Positions 1 through 8,305 of a stretch of 64,000 nt of DNA are shown in pieces (position 1 is the stretch's first letter; the number at the start of each line of letters is the position of its first letter). The DNA is from CAVQCX01 sp963775335 (GTDB lineage: Bacteria; Pseudomonadota; Gammaproteobacteria; Chromatiales; Chromatiaceae). The notes beneath the pieces are model-generated. The model worked only from the letters and a program-made list of their open reading frames with translations. It made no database searches and had not been told where the DNA came from. The position numbers were made by a program, and so were the translations under genes. Location of the stretch: assembly GCA_963775335.1 (NCBI GenBank), contig CAVZIJ010000003.1, positions 1,426,001 through 1,490,000 on the forward strand, read 5' to 3'.

Positions 1-2
1 GT

Positions 3-251
3 ATGCACGAGTGGCAGATTGCCGAAGCGCTGGAAGGGGTGGATGCCATCAATTGCAGCGCGGAGGAGAAGACGCTGCTGAAATTTTGCATCCGTGCGTC
101 GCAGAAGGACAACTACAAGACGCGCCAGGCCGACATAGACGCGGTGCGGGAGGCTGGCTATAGCGATACCCAGATCCTAGAGGCCGTCGCCATAACCGGC
201 TATTTCAACTATATCAATACCCTTTCGAACGTCTTCGGTCTGGGTCAATAG
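3..251 (+). CDS. C-terminal part of a carboxymuconolactone decarboxylase / AhpD-type protein (cut by left edge)
   Basis: The visible 82 residues look like the C-terminal helical part of the peroxidase-related branch of the AhpD/CMD family: a segment beginning SAEEKTLLKF, then an 'AGYSDTQILEAV' helix and an ending of the type GYFNYINTLSNVFGLG. Members are all-alpha proteins that often reduce peroxides through a CxxC pair. That active-site part would lie before the window, so activity cannot be judged. The ATG at 3 is probably internal and the frame is open to the edge. Confidence 0.6.
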   Translation: MHEWQIAEALEGVDAINCSAEEKTLLKFCIRASQKDNYKTRQADIDAVREAGYSDTQILEAVAITGYFNYINTLSNVFGLGQ

Positions 252-301
252 CACCGCCTTCGGATAGCCTGCTGGGGCCAAGCGAAATCCCAAGAGCCGC
301 T

Positions 302-349
302 GGGGTCAGGTCTCGAATCGTAGCATGCCACAAGGCGGGACCTGACCCC
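302..349. repeat. GGGGTCAG palindromic element, copy 1
   Basis: A 48-bp unit with complementary ends, GGGGTCAGGTC and GACCTGACCCC. It is almost the same as 16009-16056 (two differences by eye). It lies just after the first gene and belongs to a family of elements sharing GGGGTCAG heads. Confidence 0.75.
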
Positions 350-568
350 TTCGACCTCTTTCTTTCCACGATCCCTTTCTGGCGGCTCCGCCCCTGAGGG
401 CCGGGCGGCCGTTCAGTCCGAGCTCAGCCGGGGTCGCTTAGATTCGTCTCCGGCCGCCTATGCCCGGTGTCGCCGCCCTGTGACGAAGACGGCTGTGCGC
501 GAATTGGCCGCATGCTACCCTTGCTACGGGACTCACCGGCGATCCTTCTCCTGCATCCTGAGGCACTT

Positions 569-820
569 ATGAAAGCATGTCCGCAGTTGTTCGGGCCGAT
601 CGGGGTCGCGCTGACCTGCCTCGGGATCTCGGCCGTGTCCGTGGCGGACGCCGTCGAGCGGGTCGGACTCGTCTACAGCGCGGACAGAAGCGACAGGGCG
701 ATCGTCGTCTACGAACCCTCGGCGGCGGGGCCCAAGCCCCTGATCATGGTCGTGCCGGGGACGGGGTCCTCACCGGAAATTATGACTGGAAGAGTCGCTA
801 GCCCCTCCCTAATCCCTTAG
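569..820 (+). pseudogene. N-terminal fragment of an exported alpha/beta-hydrolase-like protein
   Basis: From the ATG at 569 there is a signal peptide-like start (MKACPQLFGPIGVALTCLG, small residues near VADA). It is followed by a beta-strand-rich stretch with PLIMVVPGTGSS, which resembles the first strand and oxyanion-loop region of alpha/beta hydrolases. The frame ends after 83 codons with no nucleophile elbow or catalytic His, so it looks like the 5' remnant of a longer gene. The 3' end runs into the convergent gene at 809-1441. The hydrolase assignment is tentative. Confidence 0.35.
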
Positions 821-1441
821 CACATAATTATGCTGCTCGATATTTCCCTTGATCGCATACAAGGGTGATTTGTCAACACGGATCCAGGCGCGAATACCGA
901 AGACACCGAGCTTTTCTCCGTTTCCGACAAATCGGATGAAGTCTTTATAGGAATTCCAGTTCCAATGAACGTTGAATGAGAAAGCCTCAAACTTTCCGCG
1001 TTGCGGAGGCAAATCCCAGGTCATCACTTTATGTGTGTGAACGGATTTATTCTGAACGATGTAAAGCTCCCATTCATCGTCTGTTGGATTGATCACCTGG
1101 GCTTCCACGACATATGTCTGTGCATTCTGGATCAGGTTGGCCGAGCAATTGACGATCACCGCGATACCAAACGGATCGAACAGCCTGAACCGATTCGCCG
1201 GCGACCAGATATTACCAAGCTGGAAAGTATATAGCGTCGGGATCTGCAGGGGTACAGACACACCCCCGGTGTCACCACCGTCAGTAATAATATCCCCGGA
1301 CCCAACCAAATCAACAGCCATCTGCTTGACACGCAAGTCCTTTATGGTAGGGCGCGCGGGCAGTACGAGATTTCCCGTCTGCTTTTGAAATTTCTTGATA
1401 ATTTCCTGATCTTCTTTGGTTGGAGCTTTTGGCATTTTCAT
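809..1441 (-). CDS. hypothetical protein, 210 aa
   Basis: I do not recognise this protein. It starts at ATG 1441 behind AGGAGT, a reasonable ribosome binding site. It has no signal peptide or membrane segment. The first 30 residues are charged (EDQEIIKKFQKQTG) and the rest looks beta-rich with many aromatic residues, which would fit a beta-sandwich. Its sequence is more AT-rich than its neighbours, which suggests recent transfer. It lies between a broken hydrolase-like gene and a RAYT-derived element. Confidence 0.6.
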   Translation of the reverse strand: MKMPKAPTKEDQEIIKKFQKQTGNLVLPARPTIKDLRVKQMAVDLVGSGDIITDGGDTGGVSVPLQIPTLYTFQLGNIWSPANRFRLFDPFGIAVIVNCSANLIQNAQTYVVEAQVINPTDDEWELYIVQNKSVHTHKVMTWDLPPQRGKFEAFSFNVHWNWNSYKDFIRFVGNGEKLGVFGIRAWIRVDKSPLYAIKGNIEQHNYVLRD

Positions 1442-1460
1442 GTGCAGGGACTCCTAGTGA

Positions 1461-1838
1461 TCAATGGGGTCGGACTCGATCGATCTCGCTCCTCCTGAAT
1501 TCGGGCGACTTCCGATCACCTCCGCGGGCTTTAGGCGCCGCTCGCCGACTCAACATCTTCTCGATCCTTTCACGAAACCGATTGTCCCCCAGCACCCATG
1601 CTCTTTTTGTCGCCTCACGGATCTCCGCCAGAGTACTCTGGCCGAATAATCGGGGACAGACCACGATTTCTCGGCCACCCACTTTCAAACAATCGTGGTC
1701 TGTCCCAAAACGTCCCTAACGTCCCTCGACATAGAAGCCGTAATCACTCTCGGCGGCGAAGGTGACTTCCCAATTGTTTCCCCGCTCGATGACGTGTTGC
1801 GGCTGCCCAGGTAAGACAAAACGCGGCAAGCGGGCCAT
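1461..1838 (-). pseudogene. internally deleted RAYT (REP-associated tyrosine transposase, IS200-like)
   Basis: Two pieces of one Y1 transposase remain. At 1838-1716 a 40-residue start (MARLPRFVLPGQPQHVIERG) matches the typical RAYT N-terminus. At about 1645-1461 the typical C-terminus appears (STLAEIREATKRAW, ARGGDRKS). The central part with the HxH motif and catalytic Tyr is missing. In its place is a hairpin with GGGGACAGACC arms (1652-1706). The gene cannot be active. Confidence 0.75.
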
Positions 1839-1915
1839 CCCCTGCTCCTTGCATCCTCCACGTTTGAAGTCATCTTTCTAACTCACTATCAGAGCGATCA
1901 ATCGAGTCTGACCCC
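1466..1915. repeat. 450-bp element with 20-bp inverted ends enclosing the RAYT remnant
   Basis: Left end GGGGTCGGACTCGATCGATC (1466-1485) is complementary to the right end (1896-1915) at 18 of 20 positions. Inside is a second inverted pair, GGGGACAGACCACGATT (1652-1668) and its complement (1691-1706). The nesting shows repeated insertion or rearrangement of the same type of element. The right end is followed by a direct repeat of CCCCGTTGATTCCC (1912-1925, 1927-1940). Confidence 0.7.
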
Positions 1916-2051
1916 GTTGATTCCCACCCCGTTGATTCCCGCCTCAAGGAGGCCACGGAGCGCGCCGAGAGGCGTCAGCGCCGCACCGCTCGGCCCAGCG
2001 CCCGCCACAAGCCATCCCGCCGCCCCTGAGCCCATCACCGGGAGAGCTGAC

Positions 2052-2246
2052 ATGTCCACGCCCCCCATCCCCGAGCACTGGTCGGCCGAGCAGGCACTGG
2101 CCGCCTACCAGTTCCTCCAGGAGCTGCTCCAGGCCCTCTGGGAGCGCTACGCCCTGCAGATCCAGCACCAGCTTCAGTCCGATCTGCTCGATGACTACAC
2201 CCCGCAGCTCGATCTCTTCGACCCCAACGACCCGCTCTCCTTCTGA
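2052..2246 (+). CDS. small conserved-looking protein, 64 aa
   Basis: ATG at 2052 follows GGAGAG. The product starts MSTPPIPEHWSAEQALAAY, then forms one amphipathic helix (LQELLQALWERYALQIQ) and an acidic tail DLFDPNDPLSF. I do not know a function. Small proteins of this kind sit beside transposases in related genomes as far as I recall, and here an ISL3 remnant follows 80 bp downstream on the other strand. No signal peptide or membrane segment is visible. Confidence 0.5.
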   Translation: MSTPPIPEHWSAEQALAAYQFLQELLQALWERYALQIQHQLQSDLLDDYTPQLDLFDPNDPLSF

Positions 2247-2327
2247 GCGCGCCGTCCCTCGTCTACTAGCCCCTCAGTCCATGGCTACTGCCCATGTACC
2301 GGCTCCGCCATTTATGCGCGGGTTTAC

Positions 2328-2987
2328 TCAGCCACCAACATCCGAGCAGACGTAGCGCAGGAGCTGGCTGCGCTGGGGGCCAAACCAGCGGAAGAACCGC
2401 AGCAGCGTCTTGACCTTGCGATCCTTGCCGATCCACAGCAGGCGTTTGCAGTGGCCGTCAATCTGGTAAACCAGGGTCAGGTAGCGGTGGCCTCGCTGCC
2501 AGGCAATCTCGTCGACCCCGATCGAAGTGATCCCAGCAAGGTCCACGTGCGCACGTCCCCACTCCACGGCCATCTCCACCGAGCGGAATACGCTTTCCCA
2601 GGAGGTCCGAAACACCTCTGCTACCTCTTTCCAGGACAGCCGCTTGGCCCAGCCGGCCAGGAACCAGCCGTAGGCCTGGGTCAGCGGGCGCTTGCCCAGC
2701 GCCCAGGGCATCTGCTCGACCACCACCCCGTGCTCAGGACACTGCACCCGCCGCGGCGCGTACACCAGAAACACTTTCAGGCCCCACAGCGGTACGAACT
2801 CGAAACGTCGTGGCGCCAGCCGATCGTAGCCCGAGCAGGCCCTGCCACAGCGCGAGCACATCGCCCGGGCGTTGGCCCGCTCCGCCACCTCGATCTCCAG
2901 CACTTGAGCGGCGTCTGCCCAGCGTACGCTCTTGTAGACGAACGACTTGAACTTCTGCACCCGATTGAGGATAGTCTTGAGCAGCAT
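2328..2987 (-). pseudogene. ISL3 family transposase, 3'-truncated
   Basis: The 219 residues match the N-terminal half of ISL3 transposases (about 400 aa): a zinc-finger like CSRCGRACSGY near residue 44, the helix-turn-helix region (KRLSWKEVAEVFRTSW), and the start of the DDE domain with the first Asp in IGVDEIAWQRG. The frame stops at VCSDVGG, before the second Asp and Glu, so the enzyme is incomplete. The start ATG 2987 has GGAGGCGGG upstream. Confidence 0.8.
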
Positions 2988-3180
2988 CCCGCCTCCTTCT
3001 CTCTGATCGATGATTGTTTCCCAACTTCATCTTCTCAGAGATCGGGCGGGATGCTCCAGTCTCCAGGCGCGCCCGGCGCCGCTCCCCCGCGGACTCTCCG
3101 GCGCCGACCTTACCCCGGCCGAGCGGCGCTGTCCTCCTCCACGGGCTTCTCTCTACTTGATGGTCAAACACTCTGCTGGG

Positions 3181-3276
3181 CTGTGGGTATGTGGGCAACA
3201 GGGAGGTTGTCCACATATCCACAGCTTGGGCCTGTGGGCCCTGTGGGTAACAGGGACGTTATCCACAAGTCCACAG
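3181..3276. repeat. two long imperfect palindromes with a DnaA-box-like core
   Basis: Unit 1 (3181-3224) pairs CTGTGGGTATGTGGGCAAC with its near complement (two mismatches). Unit 2 (3232-3276) has the same design. Unit 2 contains TTATCCACA (3259-3267), identical to the consensus DnaA box. They lie upstream of the ISL3 remnant and may mark its end or an older replicon piece. The rest of 3277-3555 shows no gene. Confidence 0.5.
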
Positions 3277-3555
3277 GCCAGCCGCCGGCTTAACTACCGC
3301 GATTCTTACCCACAAATTCTGCGGAAGAGCCATAGTAGCCATAGTTTACATGGTATCGATGTTCGCCGCGTAGGGAATTATGGGCATATTTCATGCCATT
3401 GGTACAAGCGGCTATAAAAACAAGACCTTGAAACATCTCGCCGTCTTCTATCTCATGACAGTGTAAAATTGCTCGACAAAATTCCGGCGGGGAGAATTGC
3501 GTTTGTCATAAGGTGATTTTTGCGAACCCCAACCAAATCTCCCGGGTCGGTCGGC

Positions 3556-4002
3556 CTATTCTTTCCTCAATTCTGTGATGAAGGCCTGACCCATGGTGTC
3601 GTCATCGGTCAACCCCACGTGCTCCCAGGTCATCTGACCTTTGCCGCCAAGTCTCGCTATGATCAGCCCGCTGGAACCGCCTTTGAGATGCGGACCAATC
3701 TCAGCCATGGTGATCATGCCGGTCTCGCCGCTGATCGTGCCAACCACCTGCTCCGAACCGCCAGGCTGTTCGTCACAAGAGTTGTTGACGGCCTGGAAGG
3801 TGCAGCCCTTCTGGTACGCGACATTCAGGGTGGTCGAGGTGGTCGAGGTGGTCGGCTGGGTTTCCTGGGTCCCGTCGGCATAGACGTTGAGCGGTTGGAA
3901 GTCCGCCGAAGTCCATCGCCCCGTGAGGTCGGGGCAGCCAGCCCGATTCGGAGGCGTGGCGCCGTGCGCCGTGGTGGTACCCCGCTTCTGGAGACTCACC
4001 AT
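3556..4002 (-). CDS. hypothetical protein with lipocalin-like start, 148 aa
   Basis: Not recognised. After a basic N-terminus comes CPDLTGRWTSADF, like the first strand of small extracellular beta-barrel proteins, a run of Thr/Ser (TTSTTSTT), and paired cysteines. No clear signal peptide starts at ATG 4002; an in-frame stop lies just before it, and GGAGGGTGA is 11 nt upstream. The 76-bp stretch 55 nt upstream is repeated at the same distance before the gene at 6136-6465, pointing to a shared leader. Confidence 0.5.
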   Translation of the reverse strand: MVSLQKRGTTTAHGATPPNRAGCPDLTGRWTSADFQPLNVYADGTQETQPTTSTTSTTLNVAYQKGCTFQAVNNSCDEQPGGSEQVVGTISGETGMITMAEIGPHLKGGSSGLIIARLGGKGQMTWEHVGLTDDDTMGQAFITELRKE

Positions 4003-4057
4003 TCAACATTTTCACCCTCCCACCATCGTCTCGGGGATGGTCCTAAACATCATGGCA

Positions 4058-4133
4058 GGTGATAGGTAATCGCTTTTTCGCCCGCGCCAACATTCGAGGA
4101 GGTTCTTTGACTCCGCCCCCAACTCGTCGGATA
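4058..4133 (-). promoter_or_regulatory. 76-bp leader repeat, copy 1
   Basis: About 65 of 76 positions match 6524-6599. Shared cores are GCCCGCGCCAA, ATTCGAGG and TTTGACTCCGCCCCCAACT. Both copies lie 55-58 nt before the start codon of a minus-strand gene whose proteins are not alike, so the repeat is more likely a regulatory leader or cassette edge than part of a gene. Confidence 0.55.
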
Positions 4134-4149
4134 CTCCCTTTCACCCCGG

Positions 4150-4374
4150 TTACGGTTTGAATACCAGCCGTAATAGCGCGCCAGTGGAAACGACTTTTTT
4201 CGGGATATGCTGGGTAATGGCACCGATGAATTCCGTTGCGGTAAATATCTGGAAATTCTGCCGGCCTCCCTTGCTCCTGCGTTGGATTTGATATCTTGGT
4301 CGGACCCCGTTCCTACCGTTTTCTGCCGCCGCTATTTCCAGGAAGGCAATGCCTATCATTTCAGTGTGCCGCAT
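4150..4374 (-). CDS. small hypothetical protein, 74 aa
   Basis: Not recognised. Its start overlaps the end of the next upstream fragment (4356-4553) by 19 nt, as in translational coupling. The protein begins MRHTEMIGIAFLEIAAAENG and is basic with no clear domain. It may be a frameshifted continuation of that upstream fragment rather than a gene of its own. Confidence 0.25.
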   Translation of the reverse strand: MRHTEMIGIAFLEIAAAENGRNGVRPRYQIQRRSKGGRQNFQIFTATEFIGAITQHIPKKVVSTGALLRLVFKP

Positions 4375-4553
4375 TTTAAGAGGTAAACGATACCGGGCTG
4401 CGTAATCGTGCTGGAATTTCCACTTGTTGAATATGTGGTGAGCGCGCTGTCATAGGTCCCCTCTTTAGTCTCAGGATCGAGAATCATGTGCACTTGCTTG
4501 ATGAAGAAGTCCGAGCTGTCGGTGCGTTTTTCATCCAGAGAAAGCTCAAGCAT
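4356..4553 (-). pseudogene. 3' remnant of an unknown gene next to the IS4-like transposase
   Basis: The frame is open upstream of ATG 4553 (REEKQETSVNEM) to just past the end of the IS4-like transposase gene. This looks like the tail of a gene cut by that insertion. The residual protein is polar (DSALTTYSTSGNSSTITQ) and has no recognised domain. Confidence 0.35.
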
Positions 4554-4581
4554 TTCATTAACTGAAGTTTCTTGTTTTTCC

Positions 4582-5913
4582 TCACGCGACGAGGCGCATG
4601 ATAGTTGAGATCAAAGGATTTCGATCCGGTTTGCGCGAATTCTGGCAATTGATACCAAAACCCTCGTTGGCCAGGTGTTTGGCGAGGGACCTTCGTGCGT
4701 CCCCGAAGGCAAACTCGGTGGTCTTTTGCGAAGCGTAGCGCCGCGCCGGGGCTTGAGGCAAGTGCTCGGCGTAGATCCAGGTGATGGTGGTGGCTGCCAT
4801 GCAGAAATGCAGGTGATTGGTAACCGACTCGGGTTTGCGCGTCTGAGTCTCGGTGCTGCCGATCTCTTGTTTGATCTCGCGGAACCCCGCTTCGATTTTC
4901 CACCGCGCCGAGTAGTATTCGATGATCTGCTCGACGCTGAGATCAAGGTCCGTGGTCAGCAGCGCAACCCATTGGCTCTTGCGGTAGACCCAGACGACAC
5001 GCACACGGCAGCGCAAGGTCTTGAGCATCACGATACGCTGGGCGGCCACGACCTCGCGCAGGTCCCCGTACACATGCAGCGTATAGGTGCTGGCATGCTT
5101 GCGCATCGCATCGGCCAACTGTGTCGCGTTACCGAGACGATTGCCATATTTCCTGGGTCTTCCGCCGCTACCCTTCTTCGCTGGTTCGGGGAGTGCGTAG
5201 AGAGCGGAGTTGACCCGCAACCGCGAGAGCAGATGGGCGCGCGTACCGAGCTGCTCTCGCAACGGCTTGAACAGTCCGTTGTTGCCGAACCAGCTGTCAG
5301 TGGCGATCAGCATCGGCGCGTTCTTGAAGACACTGCCAAGCTGTGCGATCAGCCGCACGGCCTGCTCGAACTTGCTGCGAAAGACCAGCGACTGGCGGCG
5401 CAGTTTCAGATCGGCGCCCTCCAAGCTCTTGCGGCGCAGATAAAAAGCGAAGGCCAGCGGCAAGCAGGCCCAGCGCCCGTGGATTTTCTTGAGCAGCCCC
5501 ACGGTGAGGATGGTCTGCGCCCACGGATAGCGCGTCTGGTTGGTCTTGGCCGCATGATCGAAGGTACGCTGGCAGCCGAAGATGTGTTTGCCGGTCTTCG
5601 GGTTGATGGAATCATCAAGCGCCAGCAGCAGACGCCCATCGCTCAACGGGCTGGGGATACGCCGCCAGAGCAGATTCCACAGCCGCTCCCAGGGCAGCTT
5701 CACTGAAGCCATGAAGGTGTAGTAGCGCCACTCGGCGATACTCACACCGAACAGTGTCTCGATGGCCCGCAACAAGTTGGAGGTGCGCGAGGCGGTGATC
5801 GGCACGACGATCGCTTGCAATGTCAGGATGAGCCAGCGAAAGCGCTCCTGACCCTTGTCGTTGGCCGGAAACAGGGCTTGGAAATCGTTGGCGAGAGTGC
5901 GTAAGATAGGCAT
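4582..5913 (-). CDS. IS4-type DDE transposase, apparently intact
   Basis: A full-length 443-residue DDE transposase of the IS4/IS701 group. Visible motifs are the first Asp in LALDDSINPKTGKH (about residue 99), the second in LIATDSWFGNNG (about 205), and the Glu in EYYSARWKIEAGFREIKQ (about 350), the Y-(2)-R-(3)-E-(6)-K signature. It is the only transposase in the window without a frameshift or truncation. A TATAAT box (5962-5967) lies about 50 nt upstream. I could not define terminal inverted repeats with confidence. Confidence 0.8.
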   Translation of the reverse strand: MPILRTLANDFQALFPANDKGQERFRWLILTLQAIVVPITASRTSNLLRAIETLFGVSIAEWRYYTFMASVKLPWERLWNLLWRRIPSPLSDGRLLLALDDSINPKTGKHIFGCQRTFDHAAKTNQTRYPWAQTILTVGLLKKIHGRWACLPLAFAFYLRRKSLEGADLKLRRQSLVFRSKFEQAVRLIAQLGSVFKNAPMLIATDSWFGNNGLFKPLREQLGTRAHLLSRLRVNSALYALPEPAKKGSGGRPRKYGNRLGNATQLADAMRKHASTYTLHVYGDLREVVAAQRIVMLKTLRCRVRVVWVYRKSQWVALLTTDLDLSVEQIIEYYSARWKIEAGFREIKQEIGSTETQTRKPESVTNHLHFCMAATTITWIYAEHLPQAPARRYASQKTTEFAFGDARRSLAKHLANEGFGINCQNSRKPDRNPLISTIMRLVA

Positions 5914-5961
5914 CGAGTAGGGGCTCTTTTTGTTGGTAAATCATTGGCTTGTGCAACCTTG

Positions 5962-5967
5962 ATTATA
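5962..5967 (-). promoter_or_regulatory. -10 box before the IS4-like transposase
   Basis: On the minus strand this is a perfect TATAAT, preceded by the small palindrome CTCGATTCGAG. No good -35 is seen at 17 bp. It could drive transposase expression or a downstream gene. Confidence 0.4.
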
Positions 5968-6135
5968 CCTCGAATCGAGCCCCTATTCACGTTTAAGCGA
6001 CTGTTTTTTCTCGCAATTATGCGGCTGTCAGCGCGTTCTGCGGGCGGCCGATCATCTATAAGCATGCACTAATATGGCGACCATCCTGTAGTCAATAATA
6101 TACTAACGTTCTGAAGATGAAGAAATCCCGACGCG

Positions 6136-6465
6136 CTACGTCACCGCGACTATTTCACGCGCATTCCCGACGGTCGATAATTGCGACACTGAGAAAGTAC
6201 AAAACTTCAGTTCATTAAGTAATCCTCCTCCACCCGTAACGACTGCTTCAATGACTGTAAAAGGGGGATAGGGAAGCTCGGTGGAGGACCTACCCGATAA
6301 CAGAAAATTGCTATTTCCGGTGGGAATCTCGACGAGCCTATACTCGCTCGCACCTGCCCCCACCACCTCTGGGTTAAGTTGAAGGCACAGTTTCCTGGCG
6401 TGGGCCGGGCCCACCATCATCAGCAGCACGATCGCGAAACATACGGGCATCTTTGACGTTTTCAT
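6136..6465 (-). CDS. exported hypothetical protein, 109 aa
   Basis: Starts MKTSKMPVCFAIVLLMMVGP with a clear signal peptide and likely cleavage after AHA (residue 23). The mature part is about 86 residues, beta-rich, with two cysteines (LCLQLNPEV and LKFCTFSV) that could form a disulfide in the periplasm. No family is recognised. The 76-bp repeat (6524-6599) lies 58 nt upstream, as for the gene at 3556-4002. Confidence 0.65.
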   Translation of the reverse strand: MKTSKMPVCFAIVLLMMVGPAHARKLCLQLNPEVVGAGASEYRLVEIPTGNSNFLLSGRSSTELPYPPFTVIEAVVTGGGGLLNELKFCTFSVSQLSTVGNAREIVAVT

Positions 6466-6523
6466 AACCGCTCGTTTGCACGTTTGATTGTTTCAACCCG
6501 TCCCTCTCCGAAATACCCATTAA

Positions 6524-6599
6524 GGCGATAGGTAGTCGCATTTTTGCCCGCGCCAAAATTCGAGGCGGGCCTTTGACTCCGCCCCCAACTGGTCGCATA
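6524..6599 (-). promoter_or_regulatory. 76-bp leader repeat, copy 2
   Basis: Second copy of the element at 4058-4133. This copy has a clean inverted pair GCCCGC...GCGGGC within it. From 6600 to about 6890 no gene is seen. Confidence 0.55.
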
Positions 6600-6889
6600 G
6601 ATTTATCGATAATGGATATCCGGTCACCCTGTCAACAAAAAATCCGGCCGGGTATAGGAAGCATAAACGCCCTTTTCCGGACCGGTCAACCGTTTGTTCA
6701 TGGGTGGGGGGACGGGAGGCCCTTGACCACCCCGAAATCCTGCCCCCTTCAATCCTCATCCTCGAAAAACCTCCCGTGCCACCGCTACGTTCCGACCCAC
6801 CTCAGCCGGCAGGACAGCCGATGCCCTGGCGTGCAACTCCGGGTGACAGCATCCAGTGTCGAACGGGGGCGGTGGCGTCAGCCGAATCG

Positions 6890-7426
6890 AGCGCCAGGAC
6901 TGTCTGTCCGTCCCCGCACGCAGACAGGCGGTGGAACCGCTTCGGCCCGATGTTCGCTGCTCAAATCCGCAAGCGGGGCATTCGCTCCAGGTCGTGCCCC
7001 TGTTGGCGCTGGCACCTGGATGAGGTGTTTGTGAAGATCAACGGCCTCGCGCATTACCTGTGGCGAGCCGTTGACCAAGAAGGCGAGGTGCTCGAGGTTT
7101 TCGCCGGCAAGCGACGGGATCGTAAGGCAGCGTTGGCATTCCTGAAGCGCGCCATGCGACGGTACCGCCGGCCTTGGATCATCGTCACTGATCGGCTGCG
7201 ATCATATCGCTCGGCCTTGCGCACTACCGGCATCATCCGGCGCCCGCGATGCGGCAAATGGTTGAACAACAGAGCCGAAAACTCGCTTCAGCCCTTCCAA
7301 CGACGCGAAGGCGCCATGGCCCGGTTCCGAGACATCAAGACGCTTCAGAAATTCGCCGCCGTTCACGCCTCGATCCACAACCACTTCAACCTCGAACGCC
7401 ACCTCACGCCCCGCGAAGAAAGGTGA
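6890..7426 (+). pseudogene. IS6 family transposase, 5'-truncated
   Basis: The last ~145 residues are a typical IS6 (IS26-like) DDE domain: WHLDEVFVKING with the first Asp, AVDQEGEVLEVF, IVTDRLRSY with the second Asp, and WLNNRAENS with the Glu, then VHASIHNHFNLERHL. The N-terminal helix-turn-helix portion is missing or badly diverged before about 6926, and no proper start codon is evident. The frame runs through to the stop at 7426. Confidence 0.8.
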
Positions 7427-7470
7427 CAGATTTATTTTTCGACCCCAGGGGTACTGCTCCCATGAGTTTC

Positions 7471-8286
7471 TCAGTGCAGAGCCTTCTTACTGCCGAGGAA
7501 GCTCGCCTTCTCCTGTTCGGACGGAATATCCTGCACCAGGATCTCGTAGAGCTCATCGATCGAGGAGCTCTTCTTCAGCGCCTGCTTGATCAGGATCTTT
7601 GCCATCGGCCCGATGTACAGGGCGAGCTGATCCTGCACCGCCGCCACGATCCGTTCGTCCAGTGCCTTCTCGTCGACCGGCGGCTGCGCAGGCTGCTCCG
7701 GCGGCTCACTGACCTCTGCCGGCGCAGTCTCCTGCATAACCTGCGTCCCGGGTTGGAGGACTTCAAATATCGCATGCTGGCGGACGTGTTTGTCGTTGCG
7801 CACCCCGCGATAGACGAACATGCCATGAATTTCATCGGACAGACAGCCGACCATATCGTAGTAGGTACGCGATACGAGCAACTGGTTTGGCTGCGCAAAT
7901 CCCATGATACGCTGCGCCACATTGATCCCGTCGCCAATCACGTTGCGCTGACCATTGATGTCCTCGAAGATCTTGACGGGCCCCATGTTAATGCCCATCC
8001 GCACCGTGTAGCAGACGCTGCAATGTTTGCTTACCTGCCGGAAGGCATCGCGCACCGCCAATGCCACATACAACAGGTCCTCGGGATCTCCTAGATAGCA
8101 GATAGCGAGTCCGTCCCCGGTGTCGAGTTTGATGCAGTCCTGATGCGGCAGGCCTCTCATGGCATCGCTCGCAACGGTGGAGAAATTCTGCTTAACCACC
8201 ATCTGGCGGTCGACCGCCAACGTGGAGTAGCCGACAATGTCGAGAAACAGCACGCTGCAGAGCCAGGTTCGGTTATTACGCTCCAC
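7471..8286 (-). CDS. class III adenylate/guanylate cyclase
   Basis: The N-terminal ~180 residues form a class III cyclase domain. Metal-binding Asp residues are D16 (FLDIVGYS) and D58 (KLDTGDGLAI); transition-state residues are N122 and R126 (GDGINVAQRIM). Lys53 and Asp119 at the purine-specifying positions favour ATP, so cAMP is the likely product. The tail is a Pro/Glu-rich linker and a helical region (YIGPMAKILIKQAL...DELYEILVQDI) like the C-terminal module of some bacterial Ser/Thr kinases. There is no membrane segment. It follows the DUF3365 sensor gene by 19 bp, so the sensor probably controls it. Confidence 0.85.
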   Translation of the reverse strand: MERNNRTWLCSVLFLDIVGYSTLAVDRQMVVKQNFSTVASDAMRGLPHQDCIKLDTGDGLAICYLGDPEDLLYVALAVRDAFRQVSKHCSVCYTVRMGINMGPVKIFEDINGQRNVIGDGINVAQRIMGFAQPNQLLVSRTYYDMVGCLSDEIHGMFVYRGVRNDKHVRQHAIFEVLQPGTQVMQETAPAEVSEPPEQPAQPPVDEKALDERIVAAVQDQLALYIGPMAKILIKQALKKSSSIDELYEILVQDIPSEQEKASFLGSKKALH

Positions 8287-8305
8287 GCTTAGCCCCCCTC
8301 GGCGT

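Noticed and set aside
3181..3276. DnaA-box palindromes considered as the chromosomal origin.
   Set aside because: Only one exact box, no AT-rich unwinding region, no dnaA, dnaN or gidA nearby.
4058..6599. 76-bp repeats considered as integron attC sites.
   Set aside because: No GTTRRRY/RYYYAAC ends or paired L/R boxes, and no integrase; they lie before, not after, the genes.
6890..7426. IS6 copy considered as an active IS26-like element.
   Set aside because: The N-terminal region is degraded and no terminal inverted repeats were found around it.
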